From the NCBI GenBank assembly GCA_963575745.1, contig CAUYUJ010007286.1, forward strand, positions 1 through 20,957: a stretch of DNA of 20,957 bases, written 5' to 3'. Both the position numbers and the translations under genes were made by a program. This document shows, in pieces, positions 9,021-16,357 of the stretch. The notes below the pieces were generated by a model. That model saw only the letters and a program-made list of their open reading frames with translations, searched no databases and was not told the DNA's origin. The stretch's first letter is position 1. Every line of letters starts with the position of its first letter. The DNA comes from Prorocentrum cordatum. Taxonomy: Eukaryota > Sar > Dinophyceae > Prorocentrales > Prorocentraceae.

Positions 9021-9264
9021 ATCGGAACAAGCTCGTGTCAACGAAGAGCCAGGCAGCCTGCGGAACGGCATTTTACAACCTGTGATCTATCGGGCGCTCA
9101 AGAGCGGATAGCCTCCCCCCAGGGAGGTGGGAGCCCCGAATGGTCTTCGCTCGAGCACCGAGGTCGAGAGACGCGGACCAGGGCAAAAATGGAAAATCGA
9201 AACCGACTGGCATAGGCCACCAAGGCCTTGAAACTGGCTAGATCTCCAGGGGTCGAACGGGAGC

Positions 9265-9325
9265 GAACGAGGTGGAGGCTCGGACGAAGGAGGAGAAGGA
9301 GGAGGAAGAGGAGGGGAAGGGATGA
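9265..9325 (+). repeat. (GGA)n tract
   Basis: A short run of GGAGGAAGAGGAGGGG units lies just upstream of the candidate spliced gene that starts at 9334. Confidence 0.7.
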
Positions 9326-9333
9326 CTAGATGA

Positions 9334-9494
9334 ATGAGGGAAGTGGGGGAAGGCAATAGGGAAGGAGAGGGCAGGACAGATAGATGTGGGGCCGAAGTAG
9401 AAAATAAAAACAGCGAGGAGGGCGACTTTGACATTGACGTTGAATTTGATGAGGGCGAGGGCGAGGGCGAGGGCGAGGACGACGACGACGACAA

Positions 9495-9561
<67 letters not shown>

Positions 9562-9939
9562 TACGACTGCGACTGCGACTGCGACTGCGACGACGGTAAG
9601 TCGCCCTCCAGAACTCTGACATGTTTGCTCCTTTAGGGCCCCGGGGAAGCTCGTCGATTCCCCTCGGAACCCTTGCAAAAACACACAACAGAAGAGGTCC
9701 GGGGGTCGGTTCTTACGAGGATACCCCATCCGTCCTGAACTCTTGGCCCCAACGACTCCTGCCCCAACACATCCGTCTTTGTCTCTCGTTCTCTCTCTTT
9801 CTCTCTCTCCCTCTCGTGCTTTCGCGTTCTCTCTCATCCGTCTCTCTGTTTTTCGGTAATCGATATGTATGCCTTTATCTTTCGCAGTACCTGTGCCTCT
9901 CTCTCTCCCATTATCTTCCTCTCATTCCCTGTCTCTGTA

Positions 9940-9987
<48 letters not shown>

Positions 9988-10658
9988 CTTTGCTATGTCC
10001 CTGTCCCTTCTACACGTGTCACAAGACGGATCCATTCCTCCATCGAGCGCGCGCCCTCGGAGGGCAGGAACGCATCCTCGCAGCGGAGAAGGGAGCATGT
10101 TCCGCGGATCCGACGGACGACCGCTGCGGGCTGCTGGGTGTCGGCCGTTTCCCACGTGGGCGTCCTCATCGTCCTCCCCCAGGATCGCTTCTCGCCCTCC
10201 ACACCCTGGTGATGAGAATCCATCCGCGCGTCCGACGGACCACCGCTGCGAAACGCCTCCCCCTGAATTCGACCGCGCAAATGTATGCTGGACTGGAGTC
10301 TTTGTTGGCTGTGCGCGGCGCCCCGCCCAACGACTCCGATCTGGGTCAAGTGCACCACTGGGCAACTGGCTCGGCGATCCTGGGCCCCAGGAACGTCGAG
10401 GCTTCGATCTGTTGCGCGTGTGGCGCTACTCCGCTGGACCCCCACGAGCGTGGCGACTGCTTCGCAACTCGCAGCCACCCAACGAGCAACGAGGCCCCGG
10501 CTGCATGTGCGGACTCTGCTGCTCCGGTGTGCCCCCCAAGAGCCCACAAACGAGGCGGCAATTGCGCAGTTCGAAAACACCCAGAAACCTCGGCTGGATG
10601 CGCGTACTCCGCTACTCCGCCGTGCCTCCGAGGCGCCCACGACAGAAAGTGGCGATAG
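9334..10658 (+). CDS. Candidate two-exon gene: acidic poly-Asp N-terminus, 41-bp intron
   Basis: ATG at 9334 follows directly after an in-frame TGA. Exon 1 would be 9334-9595 and exon 2 9637-10658, a 1284-bp CDS of 427 residues ending in TAG. Splicing completes a Gly codon (G from exon 1, GG from exon 2) and joins the frames, giving DDGPRGSSS across the junction. Residues 1-48 are Glu/Gly/Asp-rich, ~49-76 are almost pure Asp, and then come YD and alternating Cys-Asp. Exon 2 has ~45 residues of ordinary composition, then a long Ser/Leu stretch encoded by a CT-rich tract, then Ala/Pro/Cys-rich sequence that enters the inverted satellite array. No domain is recognised. The intron ends are good, but most of the protein is simple repeat, and its C-terminal end overlaps another open frame (10285-11256). 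It may be a real disordered protein or a coincidence. Confidence 0.25.
9450..9592 (+). repeat. (GAGGGC)n followed by a long (GAC)n tract
   Basis: Four GAGGGC units lead into roughly 37 GAC-type triplets, nearly all GAC, ending in TAC-GAC and TGC-GAC variants. In the candidate gene frame this encodes poly-Asp. The run is pure enough to have expanded recently or to be prone to expansion. Confidence 0.92.
9596..9636 (+). other. Candidate 41-bp spliceosomal intron
   Basis: The segment begins with GTAAGT and ends with TTTGCTCCTTTAG, preceded by a branch-point-like CTCTGAC about 17-23 bases upstream of the end. It lies exactly where the acidic frame would otherwise hit a stop after 12 more codons. 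A length of 41 bp is near the lower limit for spliceosomal introns but is found in several compact-intron protists and algae. Confidence 0.35.
9780..10003 (+). repeat. (CT)n polypyrimidine tract
   Basis: Broken CT dinucleotide runs occur from about 9780 to 9930, and a purer CTCTCTCT run from 9937 to about 9990. The Ser/Leu peptides and the opposite-strand Glu/Arg peptides are consequences of the repeat. Confidence 0.85.
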
Positions 10659-11256
10659 TTGCAGCCACCCAAGGCGTCACGAAGCCTCGCATGGATACAC
10701 GTACTCTGCTACTCCGCCGTGCCTCACAGGACCCAACGAACTTGGCGACAGCAGATGCGCAAGTCGCAGCCACCGAGGGGCAACGAAGTCTCGGCTGGAT
10801 GCGCGCACTACACTACTTCCCTGTGCCTCCCAGGAGCCCGCGATATTGGCGCCAAGTGCGCAGTTCGCAACCACCCAAGGATCAGCGAAGCCTCGGCTGG
10901 ATGCGCGTACTCCGCTACTCCGCAGTGCCTCCCAGGAGACAAAGACAGTCGCGACACTTGCCCAGTTTGCAGCCACCCAGAAAGAAACGCAAGAAGGCAG
11001 GAAGAGGAGGGGAGAGGACGAGGGTGGGGAGGCGGGAGAAAGAGGTGGATACCACATTGCTCTATTCAGTACGGAAGCCAAATTCACAGGAGGGTTGAGA
11101 CTAAAAGAAAGTAATGACCACGTGGATCCACTAGTCCCCTTGTTTTCCCCCAGGACCTTCCCCATTCACGTCCTCATCCACAGCTCCCCCACCCACCAAA
11201 GGAATACATGTGTCATCGGCCATACAGGAAATCAGCTTGCACATCCTGCAAATTAG
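10285..11256 (+). CDS. Candidate ORF, 323 codons, with a 34-residue repeat
   Basis: An ATG at 10285 opens 323 codons across the inverted satellite array and beyond. The repeat period of 102 bp equals 34 codons, so the peptide repeats: PRLHVRTLLLR (~71-81), PRLDARTPLLR (~102-112), SRLDARTTLLP (~169-179) and PRLDARTPLLR (~203-213), each followed ~20 residues later by an AQFAATQ-like segment. Between residues ~120 and 166 an 88-bp unit shifts the frame and a 104-bp unit shifts it back, so the repeat reads in another frame there. Residues after ~235 are of mixed composition with an Arg/Gly/Glu stretch. No family is recognised. The frame disagreement inside the array speaks against selection for a protein. 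It conflicts with the candidate gene at 9334-10658, which uses another frame. Confidence 0.2.
   Translation: MLDWSLCWLCAAPRPTTPIWVKCTTGQLARRSWAPGTSRLRSVARVALLRWTPTSVATASQLAATQRATRPRLHVRTLLLRCAPQEPTNEAAIAQFENTQKPRLDARTPLLRRASEAPTTESGDSCSHPRRHEASHGYTYSATPPCLTGPNELGDSRCASRSHRGATKSRLDARTTLLPCASQEPAILAPSAQFATTQGSAKPRLDARTPLLRSASQETKTVATLAQFAATQKETQEGRKRRGEDEGGEAGERGGYHIALFSTEAKFTGGLRLKESNDHVDPLVPLFSPRTFPIHVLIHSSPTHQRNTCVIGHTGNQLAHPAN
10397..10982 (-). repeat. Inverted, diverged array of the ~101-bp satellite family
   Basis: About six units lie head to tail. The anchor GCAGCCACCC or its variants occurs at 10471, 10573, 10661, 10765, 10867 and 10969, giving spacings of 102, 88, 104, 102 and 102 bp. 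Read on the minus strand, the unit aligns along its length with the satellite at 1-2810. For example, CCTCCCAGGAGCCC at 10826-10839 is the exact reverse complement of GGGCTCCTGGGAGG at 149-162, and TTGCGCAGTTCGCA differs by one base from the reverse complement of TGCGAACCGCGCAA. Units differ more from each other than corresponding monomers do in the first array, and no HOR order is visible. Confidence 0.85.
10985..11050 (+). repeat. Purine-rich edge of the inverted array
   Basis: Satellite similarity ends after the last GCAGCCACCC block. AAGAAGGCAGGAAGAGGAGG-type purine-rich DNA follows immediately. Confidence 0.5.
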
Positions 11257-11406
11257 GAATGCATGCACATCCTCCTGCACAGTCTCCAGCGGCTCCAGCG
11301 CGGCCGAAATACTGAGGACAGTTCGGCCAGCCTGAGAGGGTACATCATGGCATGGCAGGGCGATTGATGCGGTGGCTGACGCGCAGAAAACAAGTAAGCA
11401 CGGCAT
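11131..11406 (-). CDS. Candidate short ORF, 91 codons, signal-peptide-like start
   Basis: On the minus strand an ATG opens 91 codons ending in TAG. The N-terminus MPCLLVFCASATASIALPC is hydrophobic and small-residue-rich, like a secretory signal. The remainder is of ordinary composition with several Cys residues (for example FLICRMCKLISC) and a Gly-rich acidic end. No family is recognised. The plus strand also has open frames here. This is a weak candidate based on composition and a real ATG. Confidence 0.17.
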   Translation of the reverse strand: MPCLLVFCASATASIALPCHDVPSQAGRTVLSISAALEPLETVQEDVHAFLICRMCKLISCMADDTCIPLVGGGAVDEDVNGEGPGGKQGD

Positions 11407-11459
11407 TTGCCACCATCTGGGCCAACACTACGAAATTCGGAGGCACGATTTCAAGCGAA

Positions 11460-11600
11460 ATGCAGAACAGACGGGAGGGGGAGGGAGAGCAGGACGAGGA
11501 CGGAGACACAGAAGGAGGGGAATCAATAGGCAGAGGAGGAAGCGAAGGGAAAACAGGCAGAGGAGAGGGAATGCAGAGATGGACGAGGAGAAGGCGGCGG
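11460..11600 (+). repeat. Purine-rich GGAGGGG tract
   Basis: About 140 bp of G/A-rich plus-strand sequence with GGGAGGGGGAGGG and GAGGAGAAGGCGG words separates the two candidate ORFs on either side. Confidence 0.6.
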
Positions 11601-11689
11601 ACACTGTCCCCAGACATGTTCACGTGAAGTACCTGATCACAAAAACGACAGAGCACATTGATAACACGAAACATGCGAACGTTTGACAT

Positions 11690-12007
11690 AATTACGCGCC
11701 CTGGCCGCATCCCATCGAGTGGACATTGTTCACAGGGTACGACGCTCCCAAAACTTATCCGGATTCCTTTGATGACAGCAAATGTCCTACGTATCCGGTT
11801 CTGGCGCCAGCCAACGGAGAAAACGTTTGTCACAGTGCACTCGGATCAGGTTCGGCATCGACGATGGCACGTGCACTGAGCAACAGATTGCGGCCCGGTC
11901 AAGGACAGGGCTGCGACATCTGGGCCTCCTGTACCACATTGGAGGAACTGAAATCGGGGATGGACAGAACTCCCTTCAGTAGAACGTGGTTTAGAAAAAC
12001 GACCTGA
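11690..12007 (+). CDS. Candidate exon, ~105 codons, no ATG, normal composition
   Basis: The frame is open from just after a TGA (11687-11689) to a TGA at 12005-12007, with no ATG until well inside it. An upstream exon would therefore be needed. The peptide is unlike the repeat-driven frames around it: it has WTLFTGYDAPKTYPDSF, then GENVCHSALGSG, then CDIWASCTTLEELKSGMDR, with aromatic, charged and Cys residues evenly mixed. No family is recognised. The opposite strand is also open (about 11345-11833), so coding on either strand is unproven. Confidence 0.22.
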   Translation, partial: NYAPWPHPIEWTLFTGYDAPKTYPDSFDDSKCPTYPVLAPANGENVCHSALGSGSASTMARALSNRLRPGQGQGCDIWASCTTLEELKSGMDRTPFSRTWFRKTT

Positions 12008-12269
12008 GGCCCAAACCTGGCGGACACAAGCCTGGAAAATGACGGCCGTGGCGCCCGCTCGAGAACCGAAAACGAACAATTCACTAATCGACGTGTCAGG
12101 GTGGGGGGGGTCTGTCTACCCCCGATGAAAGGTGCAATACAGATCTGATTTTCCCCGAACCTCTCCAGGGCTCTCTGCCTGTAGCGTCAACGGCATTTTG
12201 ATCCCGCACCTCCTGCGCTTGCACTTCAAGCCGGGCCCCTGAGGCCCGAGGTCGCCCGCGCGCCCCTCC
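12008..12269. other. Single-copy-looking segment, no gene recognised
   Basis: Mixed GC-rich DNA with no tandem repeat. Open frames on the minus strand begin only at non-ATG codons. Confidence 0.35.
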
Positions 12270-12500
12270 CCCGCCAACTCTCGGCGGTGAGGCCTCCCTC
12301 TTTCTGGAGGCGCGCACAAGAGGGGGGTAGGGGGAGGGGGAAGGCCTCTCGATAAGACGAGGCCGCTTCCTAAACGGCGCCGGCCCTACATCCACCGACG
12401 ACGCCCACGCCTTCGTAGAAGCTGGGGGGGGTCCTAAGAAGCCGTCCCCCCCCCTCCCCCCACCGCCCTCTGCGCGTGGCCGATCCTCCCTGTGTCTCTC
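12270..12500 (+). repeat. Dispersed repeat copy 1, without the 91-bp array
   Basis: Two blocks match the right end of the window in the same order and orientation. The first includes GGCGCGCACA followed by GGGGGTAGGGGGAGGGGG (12308-12345 against about 20361-20390). The second includes GCCCACGCCTTC followed by AAGAAGCC, a C/T run, and GCGTGGCCG (12412-12483 against 20862-20939). Between the blocks lie only about 60 bp, which include CTCTCGATA and GGCCGCT words also found in the first 91-bp unit at the other locus. This looks like the same element with a shortened single unit. Confidence 0.7.
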
Positions 12501-13360
12501 TCCTCCACGGCCGCTCTCTTCTTTTCCAATCCTCACTCAAGGGGCCCAGGGACACACAAATAAATACACACAAATAAAAGCATTCCCCATATTTTCACAT
12601 ATTTTCTGGGTTTTCGTCTTCCCGCCCAATTCCTATATTTTTCCATACTTTCATGGGAATCGACGATTACTTGTGTCTGTGTGTTGTTTCCCCTCCTGAA
12701 TCGCGCCCCGTGCCCGGCGAAGCCCCGCCGGTATGGCGACCCCCGCGCCCGCAGCCGCGGGCGCCGCAGAGGAAAAAGTAGCTCTGGCACCTACAGTCGG
12801 GGCGTTGACCTAAGGAACCCCAAAGAAGGAACGAGGCCCCCTTTTTCCCATAAGTTCAACCTCGATTTCCCGTGGAAAACCTCAGGAAAGCCCGAGGCAA
12901 ACTTTGAAACCTTCAAGGAACACCGAGCCCCTCCCCAACGAAAAGGGTTCCTTCTTCAGCGCCCCGACTGTACTGCACTGCGCCAGGAAGACTCGGCCAC
13001 GGACGGGGCAACCACGGGGGGGAGGCAAAAGGAAGCAGAGGAAAGCAGGGCATGACACTGAAGCCCCACCACGGGGCATGACGTGGGGATCGCTGCGATG
13101 TGCTACCAGGGTCGCACGGGCCATGAGCCAAATAAGAATGGACAGACAGGGCCCGCAGCTGCAACGACGACGACGAGGACGAGAAGAGAGTGAGAGGGAG
13201 ACGAGGCATACGGACGGGAAATGGGGGCGGGTACGTGGAGGCAGTGGAGGAGCAAGAAGGCCGAGGAGGGGGGGAGAGATCTACGACAATCTCCAGGTGT
13301 GCACGGGGTTCCGCGGAAGTTGAGTAGGCCGTAGAATCAATCAAAACGCCCCAACAAGAA
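12501..13360. other. Mixed-composition segment, no gene recognised
   Basis: An AT-richer stretch at 12540-12680, with ATATTTTCACATATTTTC and AAATAAA words, is followed by ordinary GC-rich DNA and a purine-rich part at 13160-13280. Open frames are short or of biased composition. No RNA gene motifs were recognised. Confidence 0.4.
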
Positions 13361-14100
13361 ATATGGGGGCCCCAATCCCCGCCTCACGAAGGGCTTCCGA
13401 TTGGCCAAAGAGGCTCAACTCGGGGATCGACGACTTCGGGCCTCCATCCTTGACGGGGAGGCGTCCGGATAGCCCCCTGGGGGGTGCATCCCGAACACGC
13501 CGCCTCGTCTATACAACCGATTTGCTTCGGGGAGATCAAGGATACAATCAACGCATGTACTAGGACGAACGATGAGGGTGCAAGGGTCTCGGAAGGCCAC
13601 GTCGGCACTTTTCGAACGGGGCCCGGCCATCGAAAGTGGCCAAGGATGGGCCGAAGGGCAACGATGCCAGGGTAACTTCGGAAAGCCGCTCATCCTTCAT
13701 ACGCGTCGGTCGGAGGAAACAGGAAAAGCCACGAAGCAGGAAGGCGGACAAATTGGGCTGGGTTCGGGCCCTCCCCGAGAACACCGCAGCATAGCAAAAC
13801 CAGATTGGTTCATGAAGCAAGAAAGCGTTAGGAATTAATCGGGATCTGGGACTCAACATAAACCGATACTTTCAACGACCAGTATAAACGGAAGAAAGGA
13901 ATCGAACAGCCGAACCGTCCGTCCGAAGGGGATCCGTAGGTAGAGGATGGATGACAGCGATAGCGGGTCTTATCACTCAGCGCTGCACATTCCTGTGTCC
14001 AGTACGGATGCTCCAACACCTGAGCCGAGAAGGGCAGCGGTAAAAAGAGAGGTAAGGAAGAGGGAGAGAGGGAGCATACACAACCTGCGCATTTCCGTCT
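13361..14100. other. Single-copy-looking segment, no gene recognised
   Basis: About 740 bp of repeat-free DNA. Several frames of 60-100 codons are open on both strands, for example around 13572-13838 on the plus strand, but none is clearly favoured by length, start or motif. Confidence 0.4.
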
Positions 14101-14112
14101 GATTTCGATGGG

Positions 14113-14287
14113 CCAAGAGGGGGGTGTCCAAGAGGGGGGGGTGCAAATCATGACCGGCGGCATGTGCGCGGCCCAGCGGGGGGGCCAGGGACGTAATGAA
14201 ATAAGAAGAGGCGCCATGAAATCTTGGTAAAGATCATGGCCCCCGCCATGATATCCACCCCCCCTAGTCATCACCCCCCTCTTTTCC
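14113..14287. repeat. Imperfect inverted repeat with nested hairpins
   Basis: The left arm 14113-14163 (CCAAGAGGGGGGTGTCC ... ATCATGACCGGCGGCAT) pairs imperfectly with the right arm 14236-14287 (ATGGCCCCCGCCATGATATCC ... ACCCCCCTCTT, written in parts). Inside it, GCCATGAAATCTT (14212-14224) can pair with AAGATCATGGC (14230-14240), leaving a two-base bulge. CATGGC-CCCC-GCCATG (14235-14250) is a perfect 6-bp stem. There is no reading frame of note and no terminal duplication that I can see. It could be a short MITE-like or foldback element, or a structured RNA region. Confidence 0.5.
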
Positions 14288-14479
14288 GCCCCCGATGATT
14301 GCAAGACGACGAGCTGCCCACAACCCCCGGCCCCCGAGGAACTCTGGGGGGGGGGCCCCCCGGGCGGCCTGGATGGAGAGCGGCGCGCCCGCATCCTGAC
14401 GGCAGCGCCGGCGGGAAGAGGGGGGGGCGGCCGCGACTGGGCGCCCTGCGACGGGGAAGGACCGGCGAAGAAGGGCGGT

Positions 14480-14826
14480 TCTGCCTCCTCCTCCTCCTCC
14501 TCCTCCTCCTCCTCCTCCTCCTTCTCCTCCCGCATCCCTCCACCCCCCACCCCCTCATCCCCTCCCTCTCTCCATCCTCCCTACCTCCTCCTCCTCCTGC
14601 CCCTCCTCCTCCTCCCTATCCTCCTCTCCCCTCCTCCTCCTCCTCCTTCCGCCTCCCCTCCACTACTCTCCTCCTCCTCCTCCTCTCCTCTCCTCCTCCT
14701 CCTCACTCAACTCCTCCTCCGCCTCCTCATCCTGCCTCCTTCCCTCCCCCTCCCCATTCCTCTTCGTCCTGCTCCTCCTCCTCCTCCTCCTCCTCCTCCT
14801 CCTCCTCCTCCTCCTCCTCCTCCGCC
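14480..14826 (+). repeat. Long (TCC)n polypyrimidine tract
   Basis: About 345 bp in which nearly every plus-strand base is C or T, with pure CCT runs at 14486-14522 and 14770-14822 joined by irregular C/T stretches. Pyrimidine mirror tracts of this length can form triplex (H-) DNA. The poly-Leu/Ser/Pro and poly-Arg/Glu frames over it come from the repeat. Confidence 0.92.
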
Positions 14827-14938
14827 TCCGGGGCATCTGGGCCAGGAGCATGCACGATGCCACGGCGCCAGGAGCCCTGTGCTCTCAAGCCCCGTCCATA
14901 CCTCAAGACGGAGGCACCCCCTTAACAGATTACCACCC

Positions 14939-15415
14939 ATGCTGATGGCACACAGATTTCTGGGTGTAGGCTTCTGGCGACTCAACGTGTCGATCGTGAC
15001 AGCAGGACGTCGGCTGTGTGCGCTGAAGTGCAAATGCATCCAGCTCGGAGCGCCTCGCCTCCATCGCAGAGGCGTGGCATGCGACTTCACCTGTCTGAGG
15101 GGCAGTTCTACCCAGGGCTACGGCAGGGACACGGCATGGGAAGCACACTTGCGACGGTCAGGGGATCGGTATTGGTGCACGGAGGGCGGGTGGGCGAGGG
15201 GGCTACTCACCATTGAAAGAGCGGGCGAAAGCACTCTCACGACCTCTCGGGATCGGAGCCCCTTTGTGTGTGTGCGTAAGTGTGTAAGCGTGCGAGCGCG
15301 TAAGTATGTGTGTGTGTGTTTATGTGTATGTTTGTGTGTGCGCGTGGCTGTGTGTGTTGCTGTGTATGTGTGTGCGTGCCTGTGTGTTTGTGTGTGTGGG
15401 TGTATGGGTGTGTAA
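14939..15415 (+). CDS. Candidate ORF, 159 codons, in repeat-free DNA
   Basis: An ATG opens a frame whose first ~105 residues come from repeat-free DNA between the TCC and GT tracts. They are Cys/Arg-rich (RRLCALKCKCIQLG, then RGVACDFTCLRG) and include a GDRYWCTEGGW segment. The last third is a Cys/Val string encoded by the GT repeat and is not credible as a protein end. The frame is open upstream without another ATG until 14879, where the alternative start is a non-ATG codon. No family is recognised. Confidence 0.15.
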   Translation: MLMAHRFLGVGFWRLNVSIVTAGRRLCALKCKCIQLGAPRLHRRGVACDFTCLRGSSTQGYGRDTAWEAHLRRSGDRYWCTEGGWARGLLTIERAGESTLTTSRDRSPFVCVRKCVSVRARKYVCVCLCVCLCVRVAVCVAVYVCACLCVCVCGCMGV

Positions 15416-15771
15416 GGGCGTGTGTAAGTGTGTGCAAGTGCGTGTACGTGTGTGTAGGTGTGATTGTGCAACTGTGTGTAAGTAAGTAAGTAGCTAAGTG
15501 CAACAGTGCGTGATTATGTGTAAGGTCACGTGTAAGGGCGTGTGTAATTGTGTGTGCGTGTGTGTGAGAGTGTGTGTAACTGTGTGTGGGTGTGGGTGTG
15601 GGTGTGTTATGGGTGTAGGTGTGGGTGTGGGTGTGGGTGTGGGTGTGGGTGTCGGTGCGTGTGAATGTGTGTGGAAGCGTGTTAAGTATGTCTGTCTGCC
15701 TGCCTGTCTGTCGGTCTGTCTGGCCGTCTGTATAGTGTGAGTGTGTGACTGTGCGCGCGTGGGTGCGTGGG

Positions 15772-15803
<32 letters not shown>

Positions 15804-15857
15804 TGTGTGTGTGTGTGTGTGCGTGTGTGTGTGTGCGTGTGCGTGTGTGCGTGCGTG
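15264..15857 (+). repeat. (GT)n-rich tract running into an assembly gap
   Basis: Nearly 600 bp of GT dinucleotides with GTAA, GTGC and GGTGTG variants. It includes a TAAG run (15478-15498), a GGTGTG hexamer run (15586-15650), a CTGT/CTGC tetramer run (15690-15733) and a GTGC tetramer run (15765-15802). The tract is broken off by the N run. Confidence 0.92.
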
Positions 15858-15957
15858 NNNNNNNNNNNNNNNNNNNNNNNNNNNNNNNNNNNNNNNNNNN
15901 NNNNNNNNNNNNNNNNNNNNNNNNNNNNNNNNNNNNNNNNNNNNNNNNNNNNNNNNN
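15858..15957. other. Assembly gap of exactly 100 N
   Basis: One hundred N bases. A round 100 is a common placeholder for a gap of unknown size, so the true distance between the flanks is not known. The left flank is GT repeat and the right flank is not. Confidence 0.97.
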
Positions 15958-15991
15958 TCCGCACAAAGCTCGGTGGAAGAAGTAGGCGCTC

Positions 15992-16357
15992 ATGCAGTCG
16001 CTGCGGAGCGGTCAGGGCCGCCCAAATATTGTGATGAAGCTAGAGACTGGCATTGCCTTGCACGAGGCCAAGTGGCATGATATCCAGCACTATGAGCAGA
16101 CTTCGAACGCCGAGTGGGATGTGCGAGGTCTGCTGCTACTGCATGCCGGCCCAGACTCCTCCTCCTCCTCCTCCTCCTCCTCCTCCTCCTCAACCTCGTC
16201 CTCCTCCTCCTCCTCCTCGTCCTCCTCCTCCTCCTCCTCGTCCTCCTCCTCCTCCTCCTGCTCTTCCCCGGCATCCTCCACCCTCCTCGCCCTCCGACTG
16301 CCTCCCGCAGACCTGGCGAACACAACGGCACCGCGTGGGCTTCCAGCAACGAGGTGA
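15992..16357 (+). CDS. Candidate ORF, 121 codons, with poly-Ser tract
   Basis: An ATG 35 bp after the gap opens 121 codons. The first ~54 residues are of normal, mixed composition (for example PNIVMKLETGIALHEAKWHD and SNAEWDVRGLLLLHAGPD), unlike most frames in the window. A Ser run of about 35 residues encoded by TCC repeats follows, then a short Ser/Pro/Leu tail. No family is recognised. GAAGTAG just upstream of the ATG could be a splice acceptor, with earlier exons lost in the gap. The plus-strand TCC repeat reads as Ser in this frame. This is one of the better coding candidates, but it is unproven. Confidence 0.27.
   Translation: MQSLRSGQGRPNIVMKLETGIALHEAKWHDIQHYEQTSNAEWDVRGLLLLHAGPDSSSSSSSSSSSSTSSSSSSSSSSSSSSSSSSSSSCSSPASSTLLALRLPPADLANTTAPRGLPATR
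16156..16262 (+). repeat. (TCC)n tract
   Basis: About 105 bp of TCC units with four single-base interruptions, inside the candidate poly-Ser ORF. Confidence 0.92.

Noticed and set aside
11124-11135. GGATCCACTAGT, identical to part of a common cloning polylinker
   Set aside because: The match stops at 12 bp and the flanking bases do not continue a polylinker, so a vector origin is not supported.
11260-11267. TGCATGCA palindrome, a word bound by some apicomplexan AP2 factors
   Set aside because: A single 8-bp palindrome is expected by chance in DNA of this length often enough, and nothing else places the genome in that group.
12096-12536. A 146-codon minus-strand frame with some resemblance to a frame at 20220-20426
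   Set aside because: Both lie in the shared dispersed repeat, the 12.1-kb frame begins at GTG right after a stop, and the resemblance follows from the DNA repeat. I kept the repeat and not a gene pair.
14299-14925. A 208-codon poly-Leu/Ser/Pro frame
   Set aside because: Most of it is the translation of the TCC tract, and the same stretch is open in other frames.
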